DNA from: Actinomycetota bacterium
Lineage (GTDB): Bacteria > Actinomycetota > Acidimicrobiia > Acidimicrobiales > Ilumatobacteraceae
Reading direction: 5' to 3'
NCBI GenBank assembly: GCA_963169665.1
Contig: CAUJET010000037.1
Span: 1 to 64,000, forward strand
DNA: 64,000 nt
Positions 56,414-64,000 of the stretch are shown in pieces. How positions within the stretch are numbered: position 1 is the stretch's first letter; the number at the start of each line of letters is the position of its first letter. The position numbers were made by a program, and so were the translations under genes. A model generated the notes under the pieces. The model ran no database searches, was not told where the DNA came from, and saw only the letters and a program-made list of their open reading frames with translations.

Positions 56414-57553
56414 TCAGCGGAAGCGGCGGAAGAACGTGCGCACGTCGTCGACGAGCAGCATCGGTTCCTCCATCGCTGCGAAGTGACCGCCCGCGGGCAT
56501 GTGCGTGAACTGCTGCACGTCGTACACCTGCTCGCACCACGAACGCGGCGGCCGGTACAGCTCGTGCGGGAACATCGCGATCGCGGTCGGCACGTCCACG
56601 CGCCCGGTGAGCGCGCCGAGCCCGCCGCTCTTCATCGACTCGTAGTAGAGGCGCGTCGACGAGTTGATCGTGCCGGTCACCCAGTAGATCGTGATGTTCG
56701 TGAGCAGTTGGTCGCGGGTGAACGCGGAGAACACGTCGCCGTCGCAGTCGCTCCACGTGCGGAACTTCTCGAGGATCCAGCCGGCCAGACCGGCGGGCGA
56801 GTCGTTCAGGCCGTATGCGAGGGTCTGCGGCTTCGTGCCCTGGATGCGCTGGTAGCCGGTCTCCTCATCGCGGAAGTGGGCCATGTCGGCGAGGCCCTGC
56901 ATCTCCTCGGGCTGCACGCCGGCCATCGGGTCGCCGTCGGGCGGGCGGGGGATCGCCATGTTCACGTGGATGCCGTACAGGTGGTCGGGATCGAGCTGTC
57001 CCATGTGCGCCGTGGCGATGCCGCCCCAGTCGCCGCCCTGGGCGGCGTAGCGCTCGTAGCCGAGGCGCGCCATGAGCGCCACGTTGGTCGCGGCCACCCG
57101 GCGGATGTCGACCCCCGGCACGGTGGTCGGACCGCTGAAGCCGTACCCGGGCATCGACGGTGCGACGACGTGGAACGCGTCGCGGGCGTCGCCGCCGTGT
57201 GCGGTGGGGTCGGTGAGCGGGCCGAGCACCTCGAGGAACTCGCTGATCGATCCGGGCCAGCCGTGGGTGAGGCACAGCGGTATCGCGTCGGCGTGCGGGC
57301 TGCGTGCGTGCACGAAGTGCAGGTGGATGCCGTCGATGTCGGTGGTGAACTGCGGCCACCGGTTGAGCTCCGCCTCGGCGGCGCGCCAGTCGAACGTGGT
57401 CCGCCAGTACTCGCACAGGTCCTGCACCGTCCCGATCTCGGCGCCGTAGTCCCACCCGGTGCCGGGGATCTGGTCGGGCCAGCGGGTGCGGGCCAAGCGG
57501 TCGCGCAAGTCGTCGAGGACTGCATCGGGGACGGCGATCGTGAAGGGCTGCAC
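56414..57553 (-). CDS. Epoxide hydrolase (EHN-type)
   Basis: 379 residues. N-terminal EHN lid domain (VPDAVLDDLRDRLARTRWP). Alpha/beta hydrolase core: HGWPGSISEFLEVL (oxyanion HGxP), nucleophile Asp in GGDWGGIATAH, and a catalytic His in MPAGGHFAAMEEP. Resembles bacterial and mammalian microsomal-type enzymes (no membrane anchor). Start GTG 57553. It follows the amine oxidase gene after 13 bp, probably in one transcript. Confidence 0.9.
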   Translation of the reverse strand: MQPFTIAVPDAVLDDLRDRLARTRWPDQIPGTGWDYGAEIGTVQDLCEYWRTTFDWRAAEAELNRWPQFTTDIDGIHLHFVHARSPHADAIPLCLTHGWPGSISEFLEVLGPLTDPTAHGGDARDAFHVVAPSMPGYGFSGPTTVPGVDIRRVAATNVALMARLGYERYAAQGGDWGGIATAHMGQLDPDHLYGIHVNMAIPRPPDGDPMAGVQPEEMQGLADMAHFRDEETGYQRIQGTKPQTLAYGLNDSPAGLAGWILEKFRTWSDCDGDVFSAFTRDQLLTNITIYWVTGTINSSTRLYYESMKSGGLGALTGRVDVPTAIAMFPHELYRPPRSWCEQVYDVQQFTHMPAGGHFAAMEEPMLLVDDVRTFFRRFR

Positions 57554-57566
57554 GACCGTGAGTCTG

Positions 57567-59021
57567 TCAGGGGCGCAGCGAGCGGAGCGTGGCGAGCGCG
57601 TCGTCCACGAGATCGTCGTCGGACGTGTCGGCGAGCTCGCGCGCCGCGGTGCCCGCAGTGAAGCCGATCACCACCGGTGTGCCGACCAGATCGGTGAGGT
57701 CGAGCCATTCGAGGAAGCGGCCGTCATCGCGGGTGACGCCGATGAGATCGGTGTCCGTGTCCCACGTGCGTTCGTCGGCGACGACCGCGACCTTCTCCAG
57801 CACGCCCATGCCGAGCCGTGAGATGGCGGTGGCGTGCGGTTCGGGCAGCGGCGGCGTGAACACGACCGAGCCCGCCTGCAGGACACCCAGCGGGAGAGTG
57901 ACCACGACGGCGCCGCCTTCCACCGCGTCGTCGCCGGCGGTCGTCACGATCACCCGGGCTCCGTCGTCGACCACCTCGGTCACGATCGATCCGAGACGGA
58001 TGTCGAGCCCGGTGGCCAGCGCCTCGGCGAGCGGGGCGTAGCCCGACGGGATGATCGCCTCGCCACCGGCGATCTCGTCGCCCTCGTCGCCCCACCAGGT
58101 GCTCAGCTCGTCGAGGTCGGCACCGAACTCGTGCTCGACGATCCGGCGGAGCTCGAGCAGGACCAGCGCTCGGGTGCCGGCGTCGAGGTCGCCCTCGTCC
58201 ACCCATTCGTCGAGCACCTCGTCGACCATCGTGGCGAGGTCGACATCGGCGTCGAGTTCCTCGGCGCGTCCGATCGCGTCCTCGAGGACCTCCGTCGCGA
58301 CCGAGCCGATCGCGACGGCGATCGCTGGGTCGATCGCTCGACCGTCGCGGTCGAAGATGACGCTGTCGTCGAGGTCGGTGACCGCCCACGGCACGCCGAC
58401 TGCGGTGGCCAGTTCCGCGATCGCGTTGCCGTCGACGCCGTGGATCCAGGAGGCGCCGAGATCGATCGGCACGCCCAGCGAGGTATCGGTGTGGAGGCGT
58501 CCGCCGATGCGGTCGCGGGCCTCCAGCACCACCACCGGCACGCCGGCGTCGGCGAGGGTGCGGGCCGCGCCGAGCCCGGCCAGACCGGCACCGATCACGA
58601 TCACCGGACCCTGTACGCCGACGTCGAGGAGCAGCCCTGCGGCGCGTCTGCCGCTGGCGAGCGCGCCGTGGGTGGTGGCTGGTGCGTCGACGTCGGTGTG
58701 CTCACCGGCGAGCACGACCCGGCCCGAGACCGGCGCCTGCAGCGCGAACCGATCGTCGGGCGACGCACCGACCGCGAGGAACGAGTACGAGCCGAGCGCG
58801 AACGGATCGGTCGCCCAGCGTGTGAGGAGGACCCGTGTGTCGACACCGTCCCCACCGGTCCCGTCGGTGCCACCTGCGTTGCCGCCTGCGTCGTCGCCGC
58901 CTGCGTCGTCGCCACCGGTGTCGTCGGGCGCCTCGGACCCGGGGTCGTCGTCGCTGCACGCACCGAGCGCCAGGGCGGCACCGGCGGACATCCCGCCGGC
59001 GAGGAAACGTCGTCGGGACAT
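57567..59021 (-). CDS. Exported flavin amine oxidase, apparent circular permutation
   Basis: 484 residues. Tat signal MSRRRFLAGGMSAGA and lipobox LGAC (Cys22), then an Asp/Gly linker (23-61). Next comes TRWATDPFALGSYSFLAVGA (67-86), RVVLAGEHT (101-109) and THGALASGRRAA (117-128): the canonical C-terminal FAD-binding segment of MAO/PAO/LSD1-type enzymes. Only then comes the canonical N-terminal Rossmann motif VIVIGAGLAGLGAARTLADA (from 140) with RIGGR. The protein ends at LRSLRP, exactly where the usual segment would follow. No leftover C-terminal fragment exists downstream (next gene 13 bp away). The order is thus rotated within one frame. Substrate unknown. Confidence 0.85.
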   Translation of the reverse strand: MSRRRFLAGGMSAGAALALGACSDDDPGSEAPDDTGGDDAGGDDAGGNAGGTDGTGGDGVDTRVLLTRWATDPFALGSYSFLAVGASPDDRFALQAPVSGRVVLAGEHTDVDAPATTHGALASGRRAAGLLLDVGVQGPVIVIGAGLAGLGAARTLADAGVPVVVLEARDRIGGRLHTDTSLGVPIDLGASWIHGVDGNAIAELATAVGVPWAVTDLDDSVIFDRDGRAIDPAIAVAIGSVATEVLEDAIGRAEELDADVDLATMVDEVLDEWVDEGDLDAGTRALVLLELRRIVEHEFGADLDELSTWWGDEGDEIAGGEAIIPSGYAPLAEALATGLDIRLGSIVTEVVDDGARVIVTTAGDDAVEGGAVVVTLPLGVLQAGSVVFTPPLPEPHATAISRLGMGVLEKVAVVADERTWDTDTDLIGVTRDDGRFLEWLDLTDLVGTPVVIGFTAGTAARELADTSDDDLVDDALATLRSLRP

Positions 59022-59063
59022 CCGCACGTCGAGGAGTCTGGCAGCCGGGCGGTCCGCCGTCGG

Positions 59064-59069
59064 TACCAT
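59064..59069 (+). promoter_or_regulatory. -10 box of the DDAH-like gene (leaderless)
   Basis: TACCAT, 8 nt before GTG 59078, which sets that start over ATG 59105. Confidence 0.4.
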
Positions 59070-59077
59070 CTCGTGCC

Positions 59078-59965
59078 GTGGGAGCGGCGTACGGGGTGTC
59101 GAGCATGGTGGCGCCGCTGCGCCGCGCCGGTGTACGGCGCCCGGACGCCATGCTCTCGGCCGACCACGAGCGCTGGCACTACGCCGCCCCCCTCGACGCC
59201 GCAGCGGTGCTCGCCGAACACGACCGGTTCATCGCACTCCTGACGACGGCAGGAGTCGAGGTCGTCGCGTTCGACGACTGCCTGGACGGTGACCCCACCG
59301 ATGATCTCGCCGACTCGGTGTTCACCTACGACCCGTCGCTCGTCACGCCGGCCGGAGCGGTGTTGCTCGCTCCCGGCAAGGCGCTGCGGCGTGGTGAGGT
59401 GGCGCTCCACGAGCGGTTCTACGCCGCGCAGGGCATCCCGATCGTGGGTCGCATCGAGGCACCGGGCACGTTCGAAGCCGGCGACTCGTTCTGGGTCGAC
59501 GACCGTACGCTCGCCGTCGGTCGCGGCTTCCGCAGCAACGACGACGGCATCCGCCAGCTGCGTGCGATCCTCGACCCGCAGGGCATCGAGGTCGTCGCGT
59601 TCGATCTGCCGTGGTACCTGGGCCCGGCGGCGTGCCTGCACCTGATGTCGCTCGTCAGTGCGCTCGACCGCGACCTGGCGCTCGTCCATCTCCCGCTGCT
59701 GCCCGTGGCTTTCCACCGGCTGCTCGTCGACCGTGGCTACGAGCTCGTGGTGGCGCCGCCCGCCGAGTTCGAGCCGAGCGGTGGCCTGAACCTCAACGTG
59801 CTCGCGGTCGGACCACGCCGGTGCATCGCGGTCGACGGGTCCCCAGGCACCCTCGCGGCGATGCGCGATGCCGGGTGCGAGGTCTCGGTGTTCGACGGTC
59901 GGTCGCTCGCGATCCCGTGCGAGGGCGGCCCGACCTGCATGACGAGGCCGCTGCTTCGCGGCTGA
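59078..59965 (+). CDS. DDAH/arginine-deiminase-like guanidino-modifying enzyme
   Basis: 295 residues of the guanidino-group-modifying (GME) superfamily. Catalytic pattern: EAGDSFW (Glu/Asp, about 133-138), ClHLM with His188, and C-terminal Cys287 in GPTCMTRPL. MGAAYGVSSMVAPLRRAGVR gives the family N-terminus. Dimethylarginine dimethylaminohydrolase and related hydrolases fit; substrate unproven. Divergent from the exported amine oxidase. Confidence 0.85.
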   Translation: MGAAYGVSSMVAPLRRAGVRRPDAMLSADHERWHYAAPLDAAAVLAEHDRFIALLTTAGVEVVAFDDCLDGDPTDDLADSVFTYDPSLVTPAGAVLLAPGKALRRGEVALHERFYAAQGIPIVGRIEAPGTFEAGDSFWVDDRTLAVGRGFRSNDDGIRQLRAILDPQGIEVVAFDLPWYLGPAACLHLMSLVSALDRDLALVHLPLLPVAFHRLLVDRGYELVVAPPAEFEPSGGLNLNVLAVGPRRCIAVDGSPGTLAAMRDAGCEVSVFDGRSLAIPCEGGPTCMTRPLLRG

Positions 59966-59987
59966 CGGGACTGACCGGTCCGCCGGC

Positions 59988-60620
59988 TCAGCGCCAGTGG
60001 TGCATGCCGGCGCGAAGGCTGCCGATCGTGTCGATGAGGTGCCGGCGGGCGTCGGCCGACAGCGGAGCGAACTCGAGGCCGATGTACCGCAGACGTGGGT
60101 TGTCGTGGCTCGCGATGTGGCGGACCCACGCACGAGCGGTGATGTGGCCCATCACCAGATCGACCTCATGGTCGATGCCGAACGTGGCGTCGTCCATCTC
60201 CAGCAGGAGACGGACACCGCCGACGCTGAGGTCGACGACGTAGGCAGCCTGGACCGCGCTCCCGAGGTTCGCCTTGCGCAGCGTCGCGGGGAGCGAGGTG
60301 ACGACTCGGCGACCGTTGCGCCGGTCGTCGGTGGCGAGGCCCTCGGGCTTGCTGACCTTCAACCGCGAGCCGCCACCAGCCGTGACGGAGACGTCGAACA
60401 CCCGGCCGTCGTGGAGGAACGAGGCCGCAGAACCCCACAGCGAGTCCGTCGCCGACGGCACCTCGTCCACCGCGGTGTCGAGCACGATGTGGTCGTGCAG
60501 GATGTCGGTGACGATGGCCTTGAACCGGCGGGCACCCAGGCGGGTGGTGCCGATGAGGGTGAGTTCGGCTCCGGCGGCGAGTGCTGCGGTCATGGATGCA
60601 TGCTGATGCAGTTGCACCAT
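59988..60620 (-). CDS. PilZ-domain (YcgR-like) protein
   Basis: About 210 residues. N-terminal YcgR-like barrel (AGAELTLIGTTRLGARRFKA) and a C-terminal PilZ domain with c-di-GMP motifs DDRRNGRR (RxxxR) and VVDLSVGGVRL ([D/N]xSxxG). Likely a c-di-GMP-responsive effector. Two starts are possible: ATG 60620 (MVQLHQHASM) and ATG 60593 (MTAALAAG); neither has a clear SD or -10. Confidence 0.8.
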   Translation of the reverse strand: MVQLHQHASMTAALAAGAELTLIGTTRLGARRFKAIVTDILHDHIVLDTAVDEVPSATDSLWGSAASFLHDGRVFDVSVTAGGGSRLKVSKPEGLATDDRRNGRRVVTSLPATLRKANLGSAVQAAYVVDLSVGGVRLLLEMDDATFGIDHEVDLVMGHITARAWVRHIASHDNPRLRYIGLEFAPLSADARRHLIDTIGSLRAGMHHWR

Positions 60621-60649
60621 GAACGGCTGAAGTGCGGATCTTTTCTCGA

Positions 60650-62608
60650 TCAAGCCGAACGGCTCGCCCCGGTGCTCCCGTACAGCGCGTCGACGAGGTC
60701 GATCACGAGGTTCGTGCCGTCGAGCCGCAGGTGGCGGGGGTTGAAGCCCTCGGCGCGCACCGAGACCACGAGATGCTCGGTGGGGATGTCGCTGGGGGTC
60801 GCGAAGCCGTAGAGCCCGTGGTGGTCGGTGGTGCCCTTGGCCACCAGCCGGGCGACGTGACCGGGCAGATGGGCCTCGACGAGCACGTGGGCCCCCTCGA
60901 CCGGCGGGCGCTCGCCGTCGGGGTCGAGATCGAGTTCGAACACCCCGATCCGCCCGGTGCGGCCGTCGGCGGCGCGCTCGGCCTCCACGGCCACGTCGAG
61001 CAGCCAGATCATCGGTTCGGCGACGACCGCGGCGAGTCCGGCGTCGAGCACGTGGGCCGTCGGGTTGGCCGCGAGCGCCGTGTCCTGCGGTGCCATGCCA
61101 TGGTCGGCGCTCACGACGAACAGCGTCTGGTCGAACAGGCCGCGCTCGTCGAGCGCGGCGAGCACCGCGCCGATCCGCCGGTCGGTCTCGTCGAGCGCGT
61201 CGCGGAGCCCGTCGCCGTGAGGGCCGTACTCGTGGCCGGCGCCGTCGGTGAGGGCGAGCTCGTGGTAGACGAACCGGGGCGGCGCCTGGTCGGCGCGGCC
61301 GAACAGCTCGAGCACCTGGGCCAGGCCCCGGACGTCGAGCAACGCCTCGCTCGCGACCGACCCGTGCTCGAGCGCCCATCGGGGGTTCATGCCGGGGGCG
61401 AGTTCGGCCGTGAGCTCCTTGACCGTCCCCCGGTCGCAGAGGTTGCGGCCCTCGAGCACCGCATGGCGGGCCGACCGTCCGAACGGTGCGTGGATGGCGG
61501 CGGTCAGGTCGTCGGGGTGCACGCGGTGGAACGCCTCGTAGATGCTCTCGACCGCGGTGTTCGAGAACCGCTCGGTCCCGATCTGCAGACCCTGCGGCGA
61601 GATCGTCTCGCGTCGGTCGCGGAGGTAGTAGCTGGGGTTCACCACGTCGTGGTGGCCGCACCAGGTGCCGGTGCCGATCGCGGTGTGGCTCGGCCAGGTG
61701 ATCGACGGGAAGTTCACGATCGATCCGCCGGCGAGCACGGCGGCTCGCTCGTGCAGGCGCCGGAGATGGGGGAGCGCGTCGGGTTCGGAGGCGAGTCGGT
61801 GCTCGAGTTCGGTCTGGTGCATCCCATCGAGCAGGAACACGTACAGCCGGGTCGGCGCCGGGGCTGTCGGATCGAGGACCTCGTCGACCACTCGGCCGTC
61901 CTGACGGGCGAGGAGCACGTCGGGTCCGACGCCGCGCTCGCTGCTGGTGAGGCCGGTGGCGTCGGCACCGTCGACGAGCGGGAACCCCAGCGCTGCCAGG
62001 CACGTGGGCGCGATGTCGATCGACCGGACGGCGAGCTGGTGTCGGCCGGGCACGATGCCGGGTCCGCTGAACCACAGTGGCGCCCGCGCCTGACGGACGT
62101 GCAGCCCGCCGTGCGTGCCGGGCTGCGACCCCGAGCACCAGTCGAGCGGGCTGACCGCGAGGTCGGGTGCGTTCGGCGAGTCGAACAGCTGGGCGATGCG
62201 CTCGTGAGCGAACGGGTAGCTCTGGTGCTCGGGGGCGATGAAGCGTCGATCGGGATCGTCGGGGTCGAAGCCGCTGGCGGCCGCTGCGCCACGTTCGTCG
62301 GCGAGTGTGGTGAGCGCGAGCGGATCGAGGTTCTCGATCGGGTCGACACCCACCACCTCGAGGGTCTCGAAGACGAGTGAGCCGTCGTCGGTGACCATCC
62401 GGCGGAATCGTGTCATGCCCCGGCGGGACCACACCTCGTAGGCCGCCGGACGGTCCCCGGCGGCGTCGCGCCAGGTGAGGACGAGGTCGATCTGCTCGCC
62501 GGCGACGGGATCGGTGAGCAGGGCGAGGATCGCCCGGTTGCCCGACTCCTCCTGATGGTGGTCGAGCCCCTGGCCGAGCGGCCGTTCCGGACCGTGCTCG
62601 GCGCTCAT
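60650..62608 (-). CDS. Alkaline-phosphatase-superfamily phosphodiesterase with rotated motif order
   Basis: 652 residues. The N-terminal part (about 1-250) contains QPGTHGGLHV (His166), SGPGIVPG and DIAPTCLAALGFP, the block that normally ends type I phosphodiesterases. The canonical beginning follows: RLYVFLLDGMHQ (metal Asp261), nucleophile region FPSITWPSHTAIGTG (Thr304), LTDGAGHEYGP (Asp455, His459) and VVSADHGMAPQ (Asp502, His503). The last about 100 residues look like a carboxypeptidase-regulatory Ig-like domain (KGTTDHHGLYGF). No signal peptide is seen. ATGA overlap with the P450 gene upstream. It may be permuted, or a two-domain protein of an unfamiliar family. Confidence 0.75.
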   Translation of the reverse strand: MSAEHGPERPLGQGLDHHQEESGNRAILALLTDPVAGEQIDLVLTWRDAAGDRPAAYEVWSRRGMTRFRRMVTDDGSLVFETLEVVGVDPIENLDPLALTTLADERGAAAASGFDPDDPDRRFIAPEHQSYPFAHERIAQLFDSPNAPDLAVSPLDWCSGSQPGTHGGLHVRQARAPLWFSGPGIVPGRHQLAVRSIDIAPTCLAALGFPLVDGADATGLTSSERGVGPDVLLARQDGRVVDEVLDPTAPAPTRLYVFLLDGMHQTELEHRLASEPDALPHLRRLHERAAVLAGGSIVNFPSITWPSHTAIGTGTWCGHHDVVNPSYYLRDRRETISPQGLQIGTERFSNTAVESIYEAFHRVHPDDLTAAIHAPFGRSARHAVLEGRNLCDRGTVKELTAELAPGMNPRWALEHGSVASEALLDVRGLAQVLELFGRADQAPPRFVYHELALTDGAGHEYGPHGDGLRDALDETDRRIGAVLAALDERGLFDQTLFVVSADHGMAPQDTALAANPTAHVLDAGLAAVVAEPMIWLLDVAVEAERAADGRTGRIGVFELDLDPDGERPPVEGAHVLVEAHLPGHVARLVAKGTTDHHGLYGFATPSDIPTEHLVVSVRAEGFNPRHLRLDGTNLVIDLVDALYGSTGASRSA

Positions 62609-63825
62609 CGTGCACCCCAGCGCAGCGGCAGCGAGGCGGGGCCGAAGATGCCCAGGTTCGGCTTCCAGGTCGGTTCGCCGTCGAGTGCGAGGTCGGACAT
62701 CCGCTCGGCGCAGATCGCGAGCGCCTCCTGCAGTTCGGCCCGGGCGAGCGATGCGCCGAGGCAGTAGTGCACGCCCCCGCCGAAGGTGAGGTGGTGGTAG
62801 CCCGGCGGCACGTCGCGGGTGAGGTCGACGGTGTCGGGACGATCGATGGCGCTCGGGTCGTGATTGGCCGAGACGGTGTCGAGCACGACCATCGTGCCGG
62901 CAGGGATCACCACCCCGGCCACCTCCACGTCCTCGAGCGCCACCCGGGCGAGCCCGCCGGTGGCGGCGATGTAGCGCATGGTCTCCTCGACGGCACGCGG
63001 TGCGAGCGTCGGGTCGGCCTGCAACAGCTGCCACTGGTCGGGGTGGGTGGCGAAGGTGTGCAGCGACAGGGCGAGTTGGTTGCGGGTGGTGTCGGAGCCG
63101 GCGACGAGGATCACGCGGGCGACCGCGCGGAGTTCCTGCGGCGTGAGGCGGTCGCCCTGTTCCTCCACCGCGATGAGGTCGGTGAGGATGTCGGCGCCCG
63201 GCTCGCGGCGCTTTCGTTCGACCAGCTCGTCGATGTAGTCGTTGATCTCCGCGAGGCACTGCTCGATGTAGGACCGGTGCTCGCCGATGTCGAACGACAG
63301 GCTGCGCAGGATGCCTTCCGCCCACGTGGAGAACAGCGGCCAGTCGTCGGGCGGTGCGCCGAGCAGTGCGCAGATGACGTCGATCGGGTAGCGCTCGCAG
63401 AGGTCGGGCACCGCGTCGCACCGACCGGCGGCGGCGACCTCGTCGAACCGTTCGGCGAACGACGCACGCATCATCGGCCGAAGACGGTCGATCGCCTTGG
63501 GCGTGAAGGTCCGGGCGACGAGCCCGCGCAGGCGGTGATGGTCCTCGCCCTCCATGAACAGCAGCACCTCGGAGGTCGAGTCGTACATGGGGCCGTCGGT
63601 GATGCCCTGGAGGCGGAGGATGTCGAGTCCGGGGCCGCGCAGTCGAGGGTCGTGCAGCAGTCGCGCGACGTCGTCGCGGCGGAGGACGTAGACGACGAAG
63701 GGGCTGCGGGCCAGCGCCGCCCGGCCGCGGAGCTCGTTCGAGACCTGGATGATCGGCAGCGGGCCGTCCGATTCACGCTCGAGCGAGACGAGCGGCAGGT
63801 CGGCGTCGGCAAGGGCAGTGGCCAT
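62605..63825 (-). CDS. Cytochrome P450
   Basis: 406 residues, soluble. I-helix VAGSDTTRNQLAL, ExxR in AVEETMRYIAA, haem loop FGGGVHYCLGASLARAE. Unlike the P450 at 55147, it keeps the standard AG(S)DTT pattern. Start ATG 63825, with a TAGCGT box 6 nt upstream. It is followed by a 4-bp overlap with the phosphodiesterase gene. Confidence 0.93.
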   Translation of the reverse strand: MATALADADLPLVSLERESDGPLPIIQVSNELRGRAALARSPFVVYVLRRDDVARLLHDPRLRGPGLDILRLQGITDGPMYDSTSEVLLFMEGEDHHRLRGLVARTFTPKAIDRLRPMMRASFAERFDEVAAAGRCDAVPDLCERYPIDVICALLGAPPDDWPLFSTWAEGILRSLSFDIGEHRSYIEQCLAEINDYIDELVERKRREPGADILTDLIAVEEQGDRLTPQELRAVARVILVAGSDTTRNQLALSLHTFATHPDQWQLLQADPTLAPRAVEETMRYIAATGGLARVALEDVEVAGVVIPAGTMVVLDTVSANHDPSAIDRPDTVDLTRDVPPGYHHLTFGGGVHYCLGASLARAELQEALAICAERMSDLALDGEPTWKPNLGIFGPASLPLRWGAR

Positions 63826-63831
63826 GCGCGA

Positions 63832-63837
63832 ACGCTA
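63832..63837 (-). promoter_or_regulatory. -10 box of the P450 gene at 62605, overlapping the Tam-like stop
   Basis: TAGCGT on the minus strand, 6 nt before ATG 63825. TAG is also the stop of the upstream methyltransferase. Confidence 0.4.
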
Positions 63838-64000
63838 CTGCGCCGCCCCTGCCCGCTCGTCAGGCCGACGAGCCACGAACAGGATGCGGCTGAACGGGAA
63901 GAAGCACGGTGACCGGTCGCCCATCGCGGCGAGCAGGTCGTGTTCGTAGTCGGCCAGGAAGCGCTCGTACTGCTCCGGCGTCAGGGTGTTCCTGAAACGC
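63835..64000 (-). CDS. Trans-aconitate methyltransferase-like protein, C-terminal end (cut by window edge)
   Basis: 54 residues: RFRNTLTPEQYERFLADYEH and SPCFFPFSRILFVARRPDE before the TAG stop at 63837-63835. The 'LTPEQY..FLADY....L....GD...FFPF.RILF' pattern is the family C-terminus of Tam-type SAM methyltransferases. The rest of the gene is outside the window. Confidence 0.65.
   Translation of the reverse strand, partial: RFRNTLTPEQYERFLADYEHDLLAAMGDRSPCFFPFSRILFVARRPDERAGAAQ

Noticed and set aside
57567-59021. Amine oxidase as a frameshifted or truncated pseudogene
   Set aside because: All expected segments are present once, in one open frame; only the order is changed.

Overview
This 64 kb window is a high-GC, gene-dense bacterial chromosome segment with no sign of plasmid, phage or insertion-sequence content. 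Gene content points to an actinobacterium: a DUF3499 gene beside phosphomannomutase, Trm112 and S-adenosylhomocysteine hydrolase; comF-secA-prfB-ftsE-ftsX in order; coenzyme F420 biosynthesis (cofE) with several F420-type oxidoreductases; a group II truncated haemoglobin; MhuD-type haem degradation; wax-ester synthase; and a DUF222/HNH endonuclease. The three-repeat secreted protein and the missing mtrAB-lpqB block suggest a deep lineage such as Acidimicrobiia (Ilumatobacter-like). That placement is inference.

Layout. 1-10.4 kb: N-terminus of FtsH (cut by the left edge), DUF3499, a CPBP protease, a large multi-membrane-spanning protein, ManB, Trm112, a secreted repeat protein, AhcY, and a YczE-type membrane protein. 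10.5-16.7 kb: housekeeping run comF-secA-prfB-ftsE-ftsX, with tight overlaps. 16.7-24 kb: crotonases including MenB, a 58-residue protein behind a structured leader, truncated haemoglobin, a cytidylate-kinase-like protein, a SPOUT methyltransferase that appears to use a CTG start, an alpha/beta hydrolase, CofE, and a methyltransferase/kinase pair. 24-34.8 kb: HNH endonuclease, a Ddn-like protein, a GDPD lipoprotein, a divergent second FtsH-like protease, a TetR regulator, transporters, and a DUF1537 kinase-PdxA pair that probably catabolises four-carbon acid sugars. 34.8-46.3 kb: a transporter with a GNAT/acyl-CoA-synthetase (Pat-like) protein, wax-ester synthase, M17 aminopeptidase, and a divergent ArsR-MFS/MhuD locus with a clear palindrome. 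46.5-64 kb: a transglycosylase-like protein, Mug glycosylase, EF-hand protein, acyl-CoA dehydrogenase, EAL-HDOD protein, P-type ATPase, two P450s, epoxide hydrolase, an exported flavin amine oxidase, a DDAH-like enzyme, a PilZ protein, a phosphodiesterase, and the C-terminus of a Tam-like methyltransferase (cut by the right edge).

The strongest unusual finding is the amine oxidase at 57567-59021. Its canonical C-terminal FAD/substrate segment sits at the N-terminus, between a Tat-lipoprotein signal and the Rossmann motif, so it appears to be a circular permutation. The phosphodiesterase at 60650-62608 also has its normally last metal-ligand block first. Other themes are leaderless promoters (a TANNNT box 6-9 nt before many start codons, three of which reuse the upstream gene's TAG stop) and short perfect tandem repeats spanning stop codons in several genes.

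Many genes are translationally coupled by 4-bp overlaps (comF/secA, PTPS-like protein/manB, methyltransferase/kinase, tetR/GGCT, DUF1537/pdxA, ArsR/MFS, P450/phosphodiesterase). No tRNA, rRNA, CRISPR array or IS element was recognised. No computation was run; all assignments are by reading motifs.
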